Part shown: piece by piece, positions 1 through 7,232 of the stretch
Layout of the letters: every line of letters begins with the position of its first letter
How positions within the stretch are numbered: position 1 is the stretch's first letter
Source of the DNA: Bacillota bacterium
GTDB taxonomy: Bacteria > Bacillota > Clostridia > Lachnospirales > Lachnospiraceae
NCBI GenBank assembly: GCA_023398855.1
Contig: JAEWRS010000413.1
Coordinates: forward strand, 1-15,224
DNA: 15,224 nucleotides
Reading direction: 5' to 3'
Position numbers and translations under genes: made by a program
Notes under the pieces: model-generated
Told to the model about the DNA's origin: nothing
The model's database searches: none
The model's input: only the letters and a program-made list of their open reading frames with translations

Positions 1-320
1 GGGGTAGAAAGGTATGAGAAAAGTGAGCTTTTAGAAAGTCACCATCAAAATATCAGGTCAGGGAAGCTCATCATTGTATTATAATAATTCATATTATCAC
101 GGCTCCAAGTCCGGCAGCCATGGTAATAAGAACTCTATGTGATAAGTCTGGGGCGGTATAAACGTGGTTTCTGAAAGTTGGCTTTTGCAACACTCTTTTT
201 CTATGATAAATGAATCTTTGTAAATGGGAAGAAGGACCTGGGATGATCCGGTATCTATGGATTAAACCTTTCTTTTGTGATATACTATTAGGCAGATTAA
301 ACAGACAGGGAGATAATGTA
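1..320. other. 5' flank without a supported gene
   Basis: No complete gene is supported here. On the plus strand, frame 1 is open from the first base to a TAA at 82-84 (27 codons, ending GKLIIVL), so this could be the 3' end of a gene beginning outside the window; 27 residues are too few to identify it. An inverted repeat TTATCAC (94-100) / GTGATAA (139-145) is visible but has no T-tract, so it is not a convincing terminator. The only well-supported element is the extended -10 promoter near 278-286. An in-frame ATG at 210 would extend the first nucleotidyltransferase by 37 residues unlike its paralogue, so it is not used. Confidence 0.4.
278..286 (+). promoter_or_regulatory. Extended -10 promoter of first nucleotidyltransferase gene
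   Basis: TGATATACT forms an extended -10 box (TGn followed by TATACT at 281-286). The sequence 17 bases upstream (TGGATT, 258-263) is a poor -35, as is common for extended -10 promoters. It lies 34 bases before the ATG at 321. Confidence 0.5.
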
Positions 321-1250
321 ATGAAGAAGACATCATTAGTGATTATGGCGGCCGGCATCGGAAGCCGGTTCGGCGGAGGAATCAAGCAGCTGGAGTCTGT
401 AGGCCCAAGCGGAGAAATCATAATGGATTATTCCATATATGATGCTCTGCATGCCGGATTTGACAAGATTGTGTTTATCATAAGGAAGGATCTGGAGCAG
501 GACTTTAAGGAAATCATTGGTAACAGGATCGAAAAGATTGCTCCGGTGGAGTATGCATATCAGGAACTGGATGATCTTCCTGCCGGCTTTACCAAGCCAG
601 AGGGAAGGACCAAGCCATGGGGAACGGGACAAGCTCTTTTGTGTGCAAAACCGGTCATACAGGAACCATTTGTTGTGATCAATGCAGACGACTATTACGG
701 AAAAGAGGGTTTTATAAAGATTCATGAGTATCTGGTAAATGAGATGGATCCCCAGTCAAAGCCTTTTGACATCTGCATGGGAGGATTCATTCTGGGGAAC
801 ACCCTAAGCGAGAATGGGGGCGTGACCCGGGGAGTATGCCAGGTGGATGAAAGAGGAGTACTGGAAAGGGTAACAGAGACATACGAGATCATACGTCACG
901 AAGACCAGGCAAAAGGACGCAGCGAGGAAGGGACTCCTGTAGTAATTCCCTTAAGCCAGAATGTGTCTATGAACATGTGGGGGCTTTCTCCAGCGTTTCT
1001 TGAGGAACTGGAGAGAGGATTCCCGGCATTCCTGGACAGCTTAAAGGAAGGTGACGTGAAGACAGAATACCTGCTTCCTAAAATCATTGATAAGCTTGTT
1101 CACGCCCAAAAGGCCCAGGTAAGAGTTCTTGAAACAAAGGACCGGTGGTTCGGTGTGACCTATAAGGAAGATAAACCCGCTGTTGCTGCGGCGATCAGGA
1201 ACCTGGTTTCAGAAGGAGTTTATCCGGAGCGGTTATTTGGTAATAAATAA
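321..1250 (+). CDS. Sugar-nucleotide pyrophosphorylase-type nucleotidyltransferase (copy 1)
   Basis: A 309-residue GT-A-fold nucleotidyltransferase, predicted to join a nucleoside triphosphate to a sugar 1-phosphate with release of pyrophosphate in the cytoplasm. Seen: the N-terminal nucleotide-binding signature MAAGIGSRFGG (residues 9-19) with a following Lys (K22), PWGTG at 99-103, and the metal-binding NADDYYG at 121-127, then MNMWG at 217-221 and a conserved C-terminus (DRWFGVTYKEDK). The start at 321 is chosen over the ATG at 210 because GGGAG lies 8 bases upstream and because the resulting protein matches its paralogue at 7320-8249 from end to end, both being 309 residues. It has no adjacent kinase or epimerase and appears monocistronic or weakly linked to the next gene. 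The exact sugar and nucleotide cannot be read from the sequence; UTP with a hexose or HexNAc 1-phosphate is inferred from the paralogue's neighbours. Confidence 0.85.
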   Translation: MKKTSLVIMAAGIGSRFGGGIKQLESVGPSGEIIMDYSIYDALHAGFDKIVFIIRKDLEQDFKEIIGNRIEKIAPVEYAYQELDDLPAGFTKPEGRTKPWGTGQALLCAKPVIQEPFVVINADDYYGKEGFIKIHEYLVNEMDPQSKPFDICMGGFILGNTLSENGGVTRGVCQVDERGVLERVTETYEIIRHEDQAKGRSEEGTPVVIPLSQNVSMNMWGLSPAFLEELERGFPAFLDSLKEGDVKTEYLLPKIIDKLVHAQKAQVRVLETKDRWFGVTYKEDKPAVAAAIRNLVSEGVYPERLFGNK

Positions 1251-1262
1251 TCATGTAACACG

Positions 1263-1319
1263 GCTTTCTGCACGTTTTCCAATATTTTTGCATACAATGG
1301 TTTTGTATAAGCAGAAAGC
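1263..1319 (+). repeat. Nested inverted repeat in the leader of the next gene
   Basis: GCTTTCTGC (1263-1271) pairs perfectly with GCAGAAAGC (1311-1319). Inside its loop ATACAA (1292-1297) pairs with TTGTAT (1303-1308). The 3' arm ends two bases before the GGGAG ribosome binding site, so the structure could act as a weak terminator for the gene before, or could influence translation of the gene after. No T-run follows it, which argues against a classical intrinsic terminator. Confidence 0.5.
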
Positions 1320-1324
1320 AGGGA

Positions 1325-2050
1325 GTGATGACGACTGTGCCGATTAACCCGGATAATACTTATGGAAACAATTTACAGGAACTGGAGCCGTATATGCTTT
1401 ATGGTGACAGGAGTTCTGCAGGGCGCCTCATGGAAAGAAAAGATCTTATCGTACATGATTTGGAATATCTCCAGGGGCTGTACCCAGGACATATGAAACG
1501 TTTACAGGAATATGTGGTTTCAGCGTGTGATCATCTGGATTATAAAAACAGTCCCATGTATGACGAATACCCGGACCGTATGATGATCAACCAGGTCTGC
1601 GATTCCATATGCGACCAGATACACAGGGATGGCATCATTGTGGATGAGGTGGCAGAAGAACCAGAGCAGGCAAATGTAGAGACAACGGAACAGATGGGCT
1701 GGGAAGATGACGAGACGGATGAAACAGATATGCAGTCTCAGGACCGGGATTCCAGGTGGGGACCTCCGCCATGGGGACCTCCAGGATGGCCGCCCGGAGG
1801 AAATGGCCCGTGGGGCCCGCCTGGGCCAAAGGGTCCATGGAGGCCGGGAAATAATTGGGGTCCTCCGGGACCAGGAGGACCATGGGGACCGCCGTGTTGT
1901 CCGCCAGGACCCAAAGACCCGTGGGGCCCGTGGGGCCCAAGGGGACCAAGAGGGCCTCGGTATAATGATGGCTGGCTGAATGGAGTCGTCAATGTGCTTC
2001 TGCTTAATGAGATGCACCGCAGGAGATGCCGCAGCGGAGTTTGCAAATAA
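1325..2050 (+). CDS. Hypothetical protein with Trp-Gly-Pro-Pro-rich tail
   Basis: Not a family I can name. The 241-residue protein has three parts: a probably helical N-terminal region (about residues 15-105, containing MYDEYPDR at 79-85), a very acidic linker (about 107-140), and a low-complexity tail (145-217) made of irregular WGPP/WGPPGP.GP units with ten Trp and a CC pair, followed by a short hydrophobic and basic end (GWLNG to RRRCRSGVCK). The tail resembles structural proteins of spore coats or cell surfaces, but this is analogy only; it is not a regular Gly-X-Y collagen repeat. No signal peptide is seen. The start is uncertain: GTG 1325 and ATG 1328 lie almost on the GGGAG site (1321-1325), whereas GTG 1337 would have 11 bases of spacing and begins MPINPDNTYG. 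The tail coding region is clearly richer in G+C than its neighbours because of Gly/Pro codons. Confidence 0.75.
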   Translation: MMTTVPINPDNTYGNNLQELEPYMLYGDRSSAGRLMERKDLIVHDLEYLQGLYPGHMKRLQEYVVSACDHLDYKNSPMYDEYPDRMMINQVCDSICDQIHRDGIIVDEVAEEPEQANVETTEQMGWEDDETDETDMQSQDRDSRWGPPPWGPPGWPPGGNGPWGPPGPKGPWRPGNNWGPPGPGGPWGPPCCPPGPKDPWGPWGPRGPRGPRYNDGWLNGVVNVLLLNEMHRRRCRSGVCK

Positions 2051-2053
2051 TAG

Positions 2054-2099
2054 AAAAAAGCAGTTATTTGTCGGTTTTCGACTGAATAACTGCTTTTTT
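2054..2099. terminator. Strong bidirectional hairpin terminator
   Basis: A perfect 15-bp stem, AAAAAAGCAGTTATT (2054-2068) with its complement at 2085-2099, encloses an inner GTCG/CGAC stem (2070-2073 and 2079-2082). It ends in six T on the plus strand and starts with six A, so it can terminate in both directions. It begins 4 bases after the stop codon of the Trp/Pro-rich protein gene. Confidence 0.92.
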
Positions 2100-2156
2100 G
2101 TGATTTACAGTCTGGCTATATTTGGGGCGTTTCCCGAAGGTTTAAGAAATTTTTCG

Positions 2157-2187
2157 TTGTAGTTTTGGGAATTATTGTATACAATAA
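2157..2187 (+). promoter_or_regulatory. Sigma-A promoter with palindrome over the -10
   Basis: TTGTAG (2157-2162), a 17-base spacer and TACAAT (2180-2185) make a good sigma-A promoter for the 825-residue protein gene. The -10 is embedded in a perfect 16-bp palindrome, TTATTGTATACAATAA (2172-2187), a plausible operator. The resulting leader would be about 115 bases and contains a small hairpin (TGAAAGA 2200-2206 / TCTTTCA 2213-2219). Confidence 0.6.
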
Positions 2188-2305
2188 AGAGTATACGGCT
2201 GAAAGAAATCAATCTTTCACCTCTCTTTTATGGATCAACCGGTTATGCCTGCATATTCGTTTGTTTCGTTGGTGTATAAAAATACGGAAATAAAGGAAGT
2301 TTTGG

Positions 2306-4783
2306 ATGAGTGGATTAATTAAAAAAATTGGAATATTATCTGCGGTCTTTATTGCGGCAATCGCAGTTTATTTTGTGTTGAGCCAAAAGAATACGGAAAA
2401 AAGTGATGTTATGGTATATACAGCCATGGATGAAGCCTCTCTGCCGGTAGTATATTCTGATATGTACGGAAGAAAAATGAACCTGCTTCACGGATATACG
2501 CAGGACATGAAGCAGGTTGTTTCCAGGGAAGCATTAACAGTTCTGCCTCCTGACAGGGCCATGAATATACAGATATCCGACTACAAGGGCAGTATCCAGG
2601 GGATGGAATATGAGGTCCGCAGCATGGATCTGAACCGCCTGGTAGAACGGACCGTGCTGGATAAGTGGGACCAGGCGGAAGGAAGCATCACAGCAACGCT
2701 TCCTATTCAGAATCTTCTGACAAAAGATAAGGAATATCTTCTCATCTTGTCGTTTGATACCTCAGGGAACGGAAAGCTCTTTTATTATACCCGCATCATG
2801 TGGACGGACAGCACCAAGGCAAAGGACATGATAGATTTTGCAGTGGATTTCACTACTAAAACCTTTGACTATGACCAGGCAAGGCATCTGACAACCTATC
2901 TGGAAACCAGTGAGAGTGAGGACAACAGCTCCCTTGGACATGTGACCATCCGGTCCAGCTTTTCCCAGCTTACCTGGGGAGGACTTACTGTGAAGCCGGA
3001 AGGGGACATCAGAGTAACTTTAAAGGATTTAGACGGAATCATGTGCAGTGTCCGGTTGGATTATGAAATATCCAGGGAGGGAGAAGGCGGCATTCAGGAG
3101 CTGTACGAAGTGGAGGACAGCTTTACCATGAAGTGGGACAGCAGGCGTATCTACCTCATGGACTTTGAACGGAATACCAATCAGATATTTTCCGGACAAA
3201 AAGGGCTGTTTTCAGGAAAACGGATCATGCTTGGTATTTCCAACCCAGAAGAGATACGTACTGCCAAAAGCCCGTCAGGGGATTGGCTGGCTTATGAAGT
3301 AAACCGGGATCTCTGGATGTATGACCAGAGTAAAGAACACGCAGTTAAGGTCTTCTCCTTCCGGAGCGGAGAAGACGACGGGACACGCAGCAGCTATAAC
3401 CAGCATGACATTAAAATCCTGTCGGTCAGCGATAACGGGGATGTGAATTTCCTGGTTTATGGCTATATGAACAGAGGAATCCATGAAGGTGGATTAGGGA
3501 TTGCCATGTATCAGTACAACAGCCTGGACAACGCTACAACAGAACGTTTTTTCACTCCCGTGACCTTGTCTTTTGATATGCTTAAGGAAGATTTAGACCA
3601 GCTGGCTCATGTTGGAGCAAATGGAATGCTTTATTTAATGGCAGACCGGGCGGTATACGGTATCGATTTAAACAGCAACGAGTATATGGTTCTGGCGGAC
3701 TCACTTTCTGAGGGCGGATACGCGGTCAGCAGTACTGACCGCCGCTTTGCATGGCTGGAAGGCAGTGACCTTTACGGAGCCGGAGTCATTCATCTTATGG
3801 ATCTTGATACAGGAGTGAAGAGAGAAATAACCGGTGGTGAGGATGACATTTACAGGCCTCTTGGGTTTGTGGGAGATGATTTCATTTATGGGATTGCCAA
3901 AAAAGGCGATGTGTGGGTGCAAAACGGAAGAATAAAAGATGCTCCTATGTATCGGATTGAAATTATGGACCAAAGCGGTAAAATTGTTAAAGAGTATGAA
4001 AATGAGAAAACCTATATTTCTGATGTATCCGTGGAGGGCAGCCGGATTCATTTAACACAGGTGGCAAAATCAGGTGATCAGTCCTACGTGGCCTCCAGGC
4101 AGGATACCATAGTTTGCAATCAGGAGCTTACAAACGGAGAAATGGAGGGAGTCGGCTGGTATGCCTCTGAGGACAGGAGAAAGCTCTACTTTGTTCAACT
4201 GGATAAAGATATGGAAAGCAGGGAGGTAAAGGTTACGGTTCCTAAAAAGGTGGCTTATGAAACTACTGAGGTTGTGGAATTAAAGAGCAATGGAAGGTTC
4301 CAGGAAAACCTGTTTTACGCTTACGGAGGAGGAGGTTATCTGGGAAGCAGGCGCAGCTTTGCAGATGCGCTGGCTCTTGCCTATGACAAAATGGGTGTTG
4401 TGACCGATAAGAATCAGGAAATCATATGGAACCGTGTAAACCGTGCCCCATCCCGGAATATGAAAGAACCATTAAAAACAGGAGCAGCCTTTGTAAGAAA
4501 TCTGGAAGGCTTTAAGTCAGACAGCTTTTATGGCGAGGGGGTTCTTATACTGGATGCAAGGGGCAGTAATTTGAGCCAGGTATTATATTTTATCGGTCAT
4601 GGATGTCCAGTGGCAGCCTATAACCTTCAAGGCGGTTATGTGCTTCTTTCCGGCTATGATTCCTATAATGTAACGGTATATAACCCGGTATCCGGAGAAA
4701 GCCAGAAGATGGGCTTAAATGATGCCTCTGTATACTTTGCGGGCCAGGGTAATGACTTTGTCTGCGGAGTGCTTACGGAATAA
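2306..4783 (+). CDS. Membrane-anchored propeller-like extracytoplasmic protein of unknown function
   Basis: An 825-residue protein that I cannot assign to a named family. It begins with a short basic segment and one hydrophobic helix (about residues 8-26) without a clear cleavage site, so it is probably an N-terminally anchored protein with a large extracellular part. Residues about 30-300 are rich in beta strands; about 310-650 contain repeated short strand-turn units (for example AKSPSGDWLAYE, STDRRFAWLEGSDLYG, ASEDRRKLYFVQL) typical of WD40/TolB-like beta-propellers. The last 150 residues (about 673-825), with HGCPVAAY (765-772) and GGYVLLSGYD (776-785) followed by VTVYNPVSG, resemble the C-terminal half of papain-like C39 peptidase domains, but the usual His before YVLL is Gly and no N-terminal Cys motif is visible. 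Start ATG 2306 has AAAGGAAG (2292-2299) 6 bases upstream. It stands alone between its own promoter and the murA promoter. Confidence 0.75.
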   Translation: MSGLIKKIGILSAVFIAAIAVYFVLSQKNTEKSDVMVYTAMDEASLPVVYSDMYGRKMNLLHGYTQDMKQVVSREALTVLPPDRAMNIQISDYKGSIQGMEYEVRSMDLNRLVERTVLDKWDQAEGSITATLPIQNLLTKDKEYLLILSFDTSGNGKLFYYTRIMWTDSTKAKDMIDFAVDFTTKTFDYDQARHLTTYLETSESEDNSSLGHVTIRSSFSQLTWGGLTVKPEGDIRVTLKDLDGIMCSVRLDYEISREGEGGIQELYEVEDSFTMKWDSRRIYLMDFERNTNQIFSGQKGLFSGKRIMLGISNPEEIRTAKSPSGDWLAYEVNRDLWMYDQSKEHAVKVFSFRSGEDDGTRSSYNQHDIKILSVSDNGDVNFLVYGYMNRGIHEGGLGIAMYQYNSLDNATTERFFTPVTLSFDMLKEDLDQLAHVGANGMLYLMADRAVYGIDLNSNEYMVLADSLSEGGYAVSSTDRRFAWLEGSDLYGAGVIHLMDLDTGVKREITGGEDDIYRPLGFVGDDFIYGIAKKGDVWVQNGRIKDAPMYRIEIMDQSGKIVKEYENEKTYISDVSVEGSRIHLTQVAKSGDQSYVASRQDTIVCNQELTNGEMEGVGWYASEDRRKLYFVQLDKDMESREVKVTVPKKVAYETTEVVELKSNGRFQENLFYAYGGGGYLGSRRSFADALALAYDKMGVVTDKNQEIIWNRVNRAPSRNMKEPLKTGAAFVRNLEGFKSDSFYGEGVLILDARGSNLSQVLYFIGHGCPVAAYNLQGGYVLLSGYDSYNVTVYNPVSGESQKMGLNDASVYFAGQGNDFVCGVLTE

Positions 4784-4797
4784 GAAAATGCGTTCTC

Positions 4798-4825
4798 TTT
4801 ACAAATTCGTAAGATATGTTATAAT
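4798..4825 (+). promoter_or_regulatory. murA promoter
   Basis: TTTACA (4798-4803), a 16-base spacer and TATAAT (4820-4825), with TGT directly before the -10 making it an extended -10 as well. It lies 66 bases before the murA start and after the stop of the preceding gene, so murA is transcribed independently. Confidence 0.8.
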
Positions 4826-4891
4826 CATTAAAGGCTAAAGGAAAAATTTAAGAATTTTGTAAATAGATAACATGATAATCAGAGGTGTGAA

Positions 4892-6184
4892 ATGGAGCAG
4901 TATATTATGAAAGGCGGAAATCCCCTGGTTGGTGAAGTAACAATCGGCGGGGCAAAGAATGCCGCTTTGGGAATTCTGGCAGCAGCGATCATGACAGATG
5001 AAGACGTTTTGATCGATAATCTGCCTGATGTCAGAGATATTAACGTGTTGCTTGAAGCGATAGAGGAAATTGGAGCAAAGGTAGAGCGGATTGACAGGCA
5101 TACGGTCCGAATCAATGGAAAGACCATCAGGGAGGTTTCGGTTGATGATGATTACATCCGTAAAATCAGGGCTTCATACTACTTTATCGGTGCCATGCTG
5201 GGTAAGTATAAAAGCGCTCAGGTACCTCTTCCGGGAGGCTGCAACATTGGAAGCAGGCCCATTGACCAGCATTTAAAGGGGTTCCGTGCTCTTGGAGCCG
5301 ATGTGAGGATCGAGAGGGGAGCTGTGATTGTCCATGCGATCGATCTGGTGGCAAGCCATATCTATCTGGACGTTGTCAGTGTTGGGGCTACCATTAATGT
5401 TATGATGGCTGCAACCCTTGCAGAGGGTCAGACAATTCTGGAAAATGTGGCTAAAGAACCTCATGTGGTTGATGTGGCAAACTTTTTAAACAGCATGGGC
5501 GCCAACATCAAGGGAGCCGGCACGGATACCATCCGCATTCGTGGAGTGAGAAAGCTTCATGGAACGGAGTATTCCATCATACCGGACCAGATTGAAGCAG
5601 GAACTTTTATGTGCGCTGCAGCTATAACCAGAGGCGACGTAATGGTGAAGAATGTTATACCAAAGCATTTGGAAGCGATTTCAGCAAAGCTTCTGGAAAT
5701 GGGAAACGAAGTAGTGGAATTTGATGATGCGGTCCGTGTAGTAGGGAAAACCAATCAAAGGCATACGGATATCAAGACTCTTCCCTATCCGGGATTTCCA
5801 ACTGACATGCAGCCTCAGATGACTGTGACTCTTGCTCTTGCAAAAGGCGCCAGCGTGGTAACAGAGAGTATCTTTGAGAACCGTTTCCGTTATGTAGATG
5901 AATTATCCCGTATGGGGGCCAATATAAAAGTAGAAGGAAATGTGGCTGTTATTGACGGCGTAGGCAGCTATACCGGGGCGTTTGTCAACGCTCCTGATCT
6001 CCGCGCAGGTGCAGCATTAGTGATTGCGGGACTGGCAGCGGATGGTTATACGGTTGTAGATGAGATCGGATATATCCAGCGTGGCTATGAATGCTTTGAA
6101 GAAAAGCTTCAGGGCCTTGGTGCTGTAATTGAAAAAGTGGACTCTGAAAATGAAGCAAAGAAATTTAAATTAAAGGTAGGCTAG
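4892..6184 (+). CDS. murA: UDP-N-acetylglucosamine 1-carboxyvinyltransferase
   Basis: MurA transfers enolpyruvate from phosphoenolpyruvate to UDP-GlcNAc, the first committed step of peptidoglycan synthesis, in the cytoplasm. The 430-residue length is typical. Catalytic and binding residues are in place: K22-N23 in GGAKNAA, the catalytic Cys C117 in PLPGGCNIGSRP (the fosfomycin-reactive position), D305 in GFPTDMQPQM, and R397 in IQRGYE. Because C117 is Cys and not Asp, the intrinsically fosfomycin-resistant variant is not indicated. Start ATG 4892 follows AGAGGTG (4881-4887). Many Firmicutes carry two murA paralogues; which one this is cannot be decided here. Its substrate UDP-GlcNAc is also the likely product of the amino-sugar activation genes downstream, although murA has its own promoter and terminator. 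Confidence 0.97.
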   Translation: MEQYIMKGGNPLVGEVTIGGAKNAALGILAAAIMTDEDVLIDNLPDVRDINVLLEAIEEIGAKVERIDRHTVRINGKTIREVSVDDDYIRKIRASYYFIGAMLGKYKSAQVPLPGGCNIGSRPIDQHLKGFRALGADVRIERGAVIVHAIDLVASHIYLDVVSVGATINVMMAATLAEGQTILENVAKEPHVVDVANFLNSMGANIKGAGTDTIRIRGVRKLHGTEYSIIPDQIEAGTFMCAAAITRGDVMVKNVIPKHLEAISAKLLEMGNEVVEFDDAVRVVGKTNQRHTDIKTLPYPGFPTDMQPQMTVTLALAKGASVVTESIFENRFRYVDELSRMGANIKVEGNVAVIDGVGSYTGAFVNAPDLRAGAALVIAGLAADGYTVVDEIGYIQRGYECFEEKLQGLGAVIEKVDSENEAKKFKLKVG

Positions 6185-6206
6185 GCGGGGAGAATTCCCG
6201 CCTTTT
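6183..6206 (+). terminator. murA terminator
   Basis: AGGCGGG (6183-6189) pairs with CCCGCCT (6197-6203) around a 7-base loop and runs into a short T-tract (TTTT). The stem overlaps the TAG stop codon of murA. Confidence 0.85.
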
Positions 6207-6241
6207 CCTATTTACTTAAGCAGGGAGCAGGGAGAATGGGC

Positions 6242-7141
6242 CTATGTTCCTTTTTCTGAAAGAGAACGGATGGAAGTCGCATATTCCGATGGCGTCATCC
6301 CGGTCAGCTTTTTAAACTGTCTGGAAAAATAATGGACCGAGCTGTAACCCAGACGGTCCGCAATTTCGGTAAAATTCAGCTGATTATTGCGGATGAGCTG
6401 TTTTGCTACATTAATCTTCATTCCGGTGAAGTAATCAATGACTCCGCAGCCATAAGTGTTGTGAAAGATTTTCTGAAGCTGTGACCGGCCGGTCAAATTA
6501 TCCCGGCAGATGGTTTCAATGGTAAGGTGTTCTCCGATATGCTCTTCCATATACCGGACAATGCGGTTATGGGCATCTCCGTGCATAGGGCTTTCCATGA
6601 TCCGTCCGGAAGAAATCAGCTCAGGCTTTAAAAAGTATCTGCGGTAAAGATGGATAATCAGCTCCTCTAAATAATTCCCAATCAGCTGCTCTGCCCCAAA
6701 GGATAAAGGAGGCTGCCTCCTGGTCAATTCTTCCTGGTAAGGATCGTCGAGCCGTCCGGTAAATGCGTTTCGCGCCTCAATGATGATCTGCGCCAGCAAG
6801 GCCATTTCCGTCTCCTGTACGGATAAAACCACTCCTTCAAAGGCCTTCATATAAGTAGAGTTGCACTCAAAGCTGACCACTACCAGATTAGGGGCAACGG
6901 TTCCGTTTGTCAGTATGTTGTGGAATTCTCCGGGCTTATGGAAGATAATATTTCCTCGTTTTAAAGGCATCCGCTTGTCACCGGCGATAACGTCGATGAC
7001 CCCTTTGTCAACGCAGACAAACTCCCAGAAATCATGGCTTTCACCCGGAAAAGAAAAATTGCTCATGTACTCAAAGTAGTGGATGGTTATAATTTTTTTT
7101 ATAACAGCAGAGGAGCGTAAAACCGTGCTTTTGTACGCCAT
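6242..7141 (-). CDS. AraC-family transcriptional regulator (copy 1)
   Basis: A 299-residue regulator with an N-terminal cupin-like ligand-binding domain (about residues 15-110, with GESHDFWE at 33-40 and FHKPGEFH at 67-74) and a C-terminal AraC DNA-binding domain (about 194-299) with two helix-turn-helix units, the second ending in the signature HYFSRQFKKLTGMTPSEY. It is expected to sense a small molecule, probably a sugar, and activate the divergent nucleotidyltransferase-kinase-epimerase cluster. The start at 7141 is preferred to the longer reading frame opening at 7204 because AAGGAG (7148-7153, minus strand) is correctly spaced and because the protein then aligns from its N-terminus with the second AraC protein at 10626-11534 (shared HYFEYMS.FSF.GESH.FWE). 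Confidence 0.9.
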   Translation of the reverse strand: MAYKSTVLRSSAVIKKIITIHYFEYMSNFSFPGESHDFWEFVCVDKGVIDVIAGDKRMPLKRGNIIFHKPGEFHNILTNGTVAPNLVVVSFECNSTYMKAFEGVVLSVQETEMALLAQIIIEARNAFTGRLDDPYQEELTRRQPPLSFGAEQLIGNYLEELIIHLYRRYFLKPELISSGRIMESPMHGDAHNRIVRYMEEHIGEHLTIETICRDNLTGRSQLQKIFHNTYGCGVIDYFTGMKINVAKQLIRNNQLNFTEIADRLGYSSVHYFSRQFKKLTGMTPSEYATSIRSLSEKGT

Positions 7142-7163
7142 GGAAATCTCCTTCCAGTTGACA

Positions 7164-7206
7164 GATTGTGATATAATAATTGCTGTGCTGTCATTATACC
7201 ACAATC
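7164..7206. repeat. 14-bp inverted repeat carrying face-to-face -10 boxes
   Basis: GATTGTGATATAAT (7164-7177) and ATTATACCACAATC (7193-7206) form an inverted repeat with 13 of 14 positions matching and a 15-base spacer. The right arm holds the extended -10 of the araC-type gene on the minus strand (TGGTATAAT, 7201-7193); the left arm holds an equivalent TGATATAAT (7169-7177) on the plus strand, pointing towards it. A dimeric repressor site or autoregulatory operator is plausible. Confidence 0.65.
7193..7201 (-). promoter_or_regulatory. Extended -10 promoter of the first araC-type gene
   Basis: Read on the minus strand this is TGGTATAAT, an exact TATAAT with a TGn extension, about 50 bases before the start codon. 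The -35 (CACTAA at 17-base spacing) is weak. Confidence 0.55.
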
Positions 7207-7232
7207 AATGGAAAATTAGTGAGAAGAGAACG

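Noticed and set aside
89..160. Minus-strand reading containing LITMAAGLGAV, resembling the nucleotidyltransferase N-terminal signature, in inverted orientation to the gene at 321.
   Set aside because: The reading stops within a few residues of the motif, nothing upstream or downstream resembles the family, and the match covers about 22 bases only. Chance or a tiny relic; not supportable as a pseudogene.
1738..2046. Long open frames on both strands opposite the Trp/Pro-rich tail.
   Set aside because: They are shadows of a Gly/Pro-rich, G+C-rich coding stretch in which stop codons are rare; no ribosome sites or family motifs.
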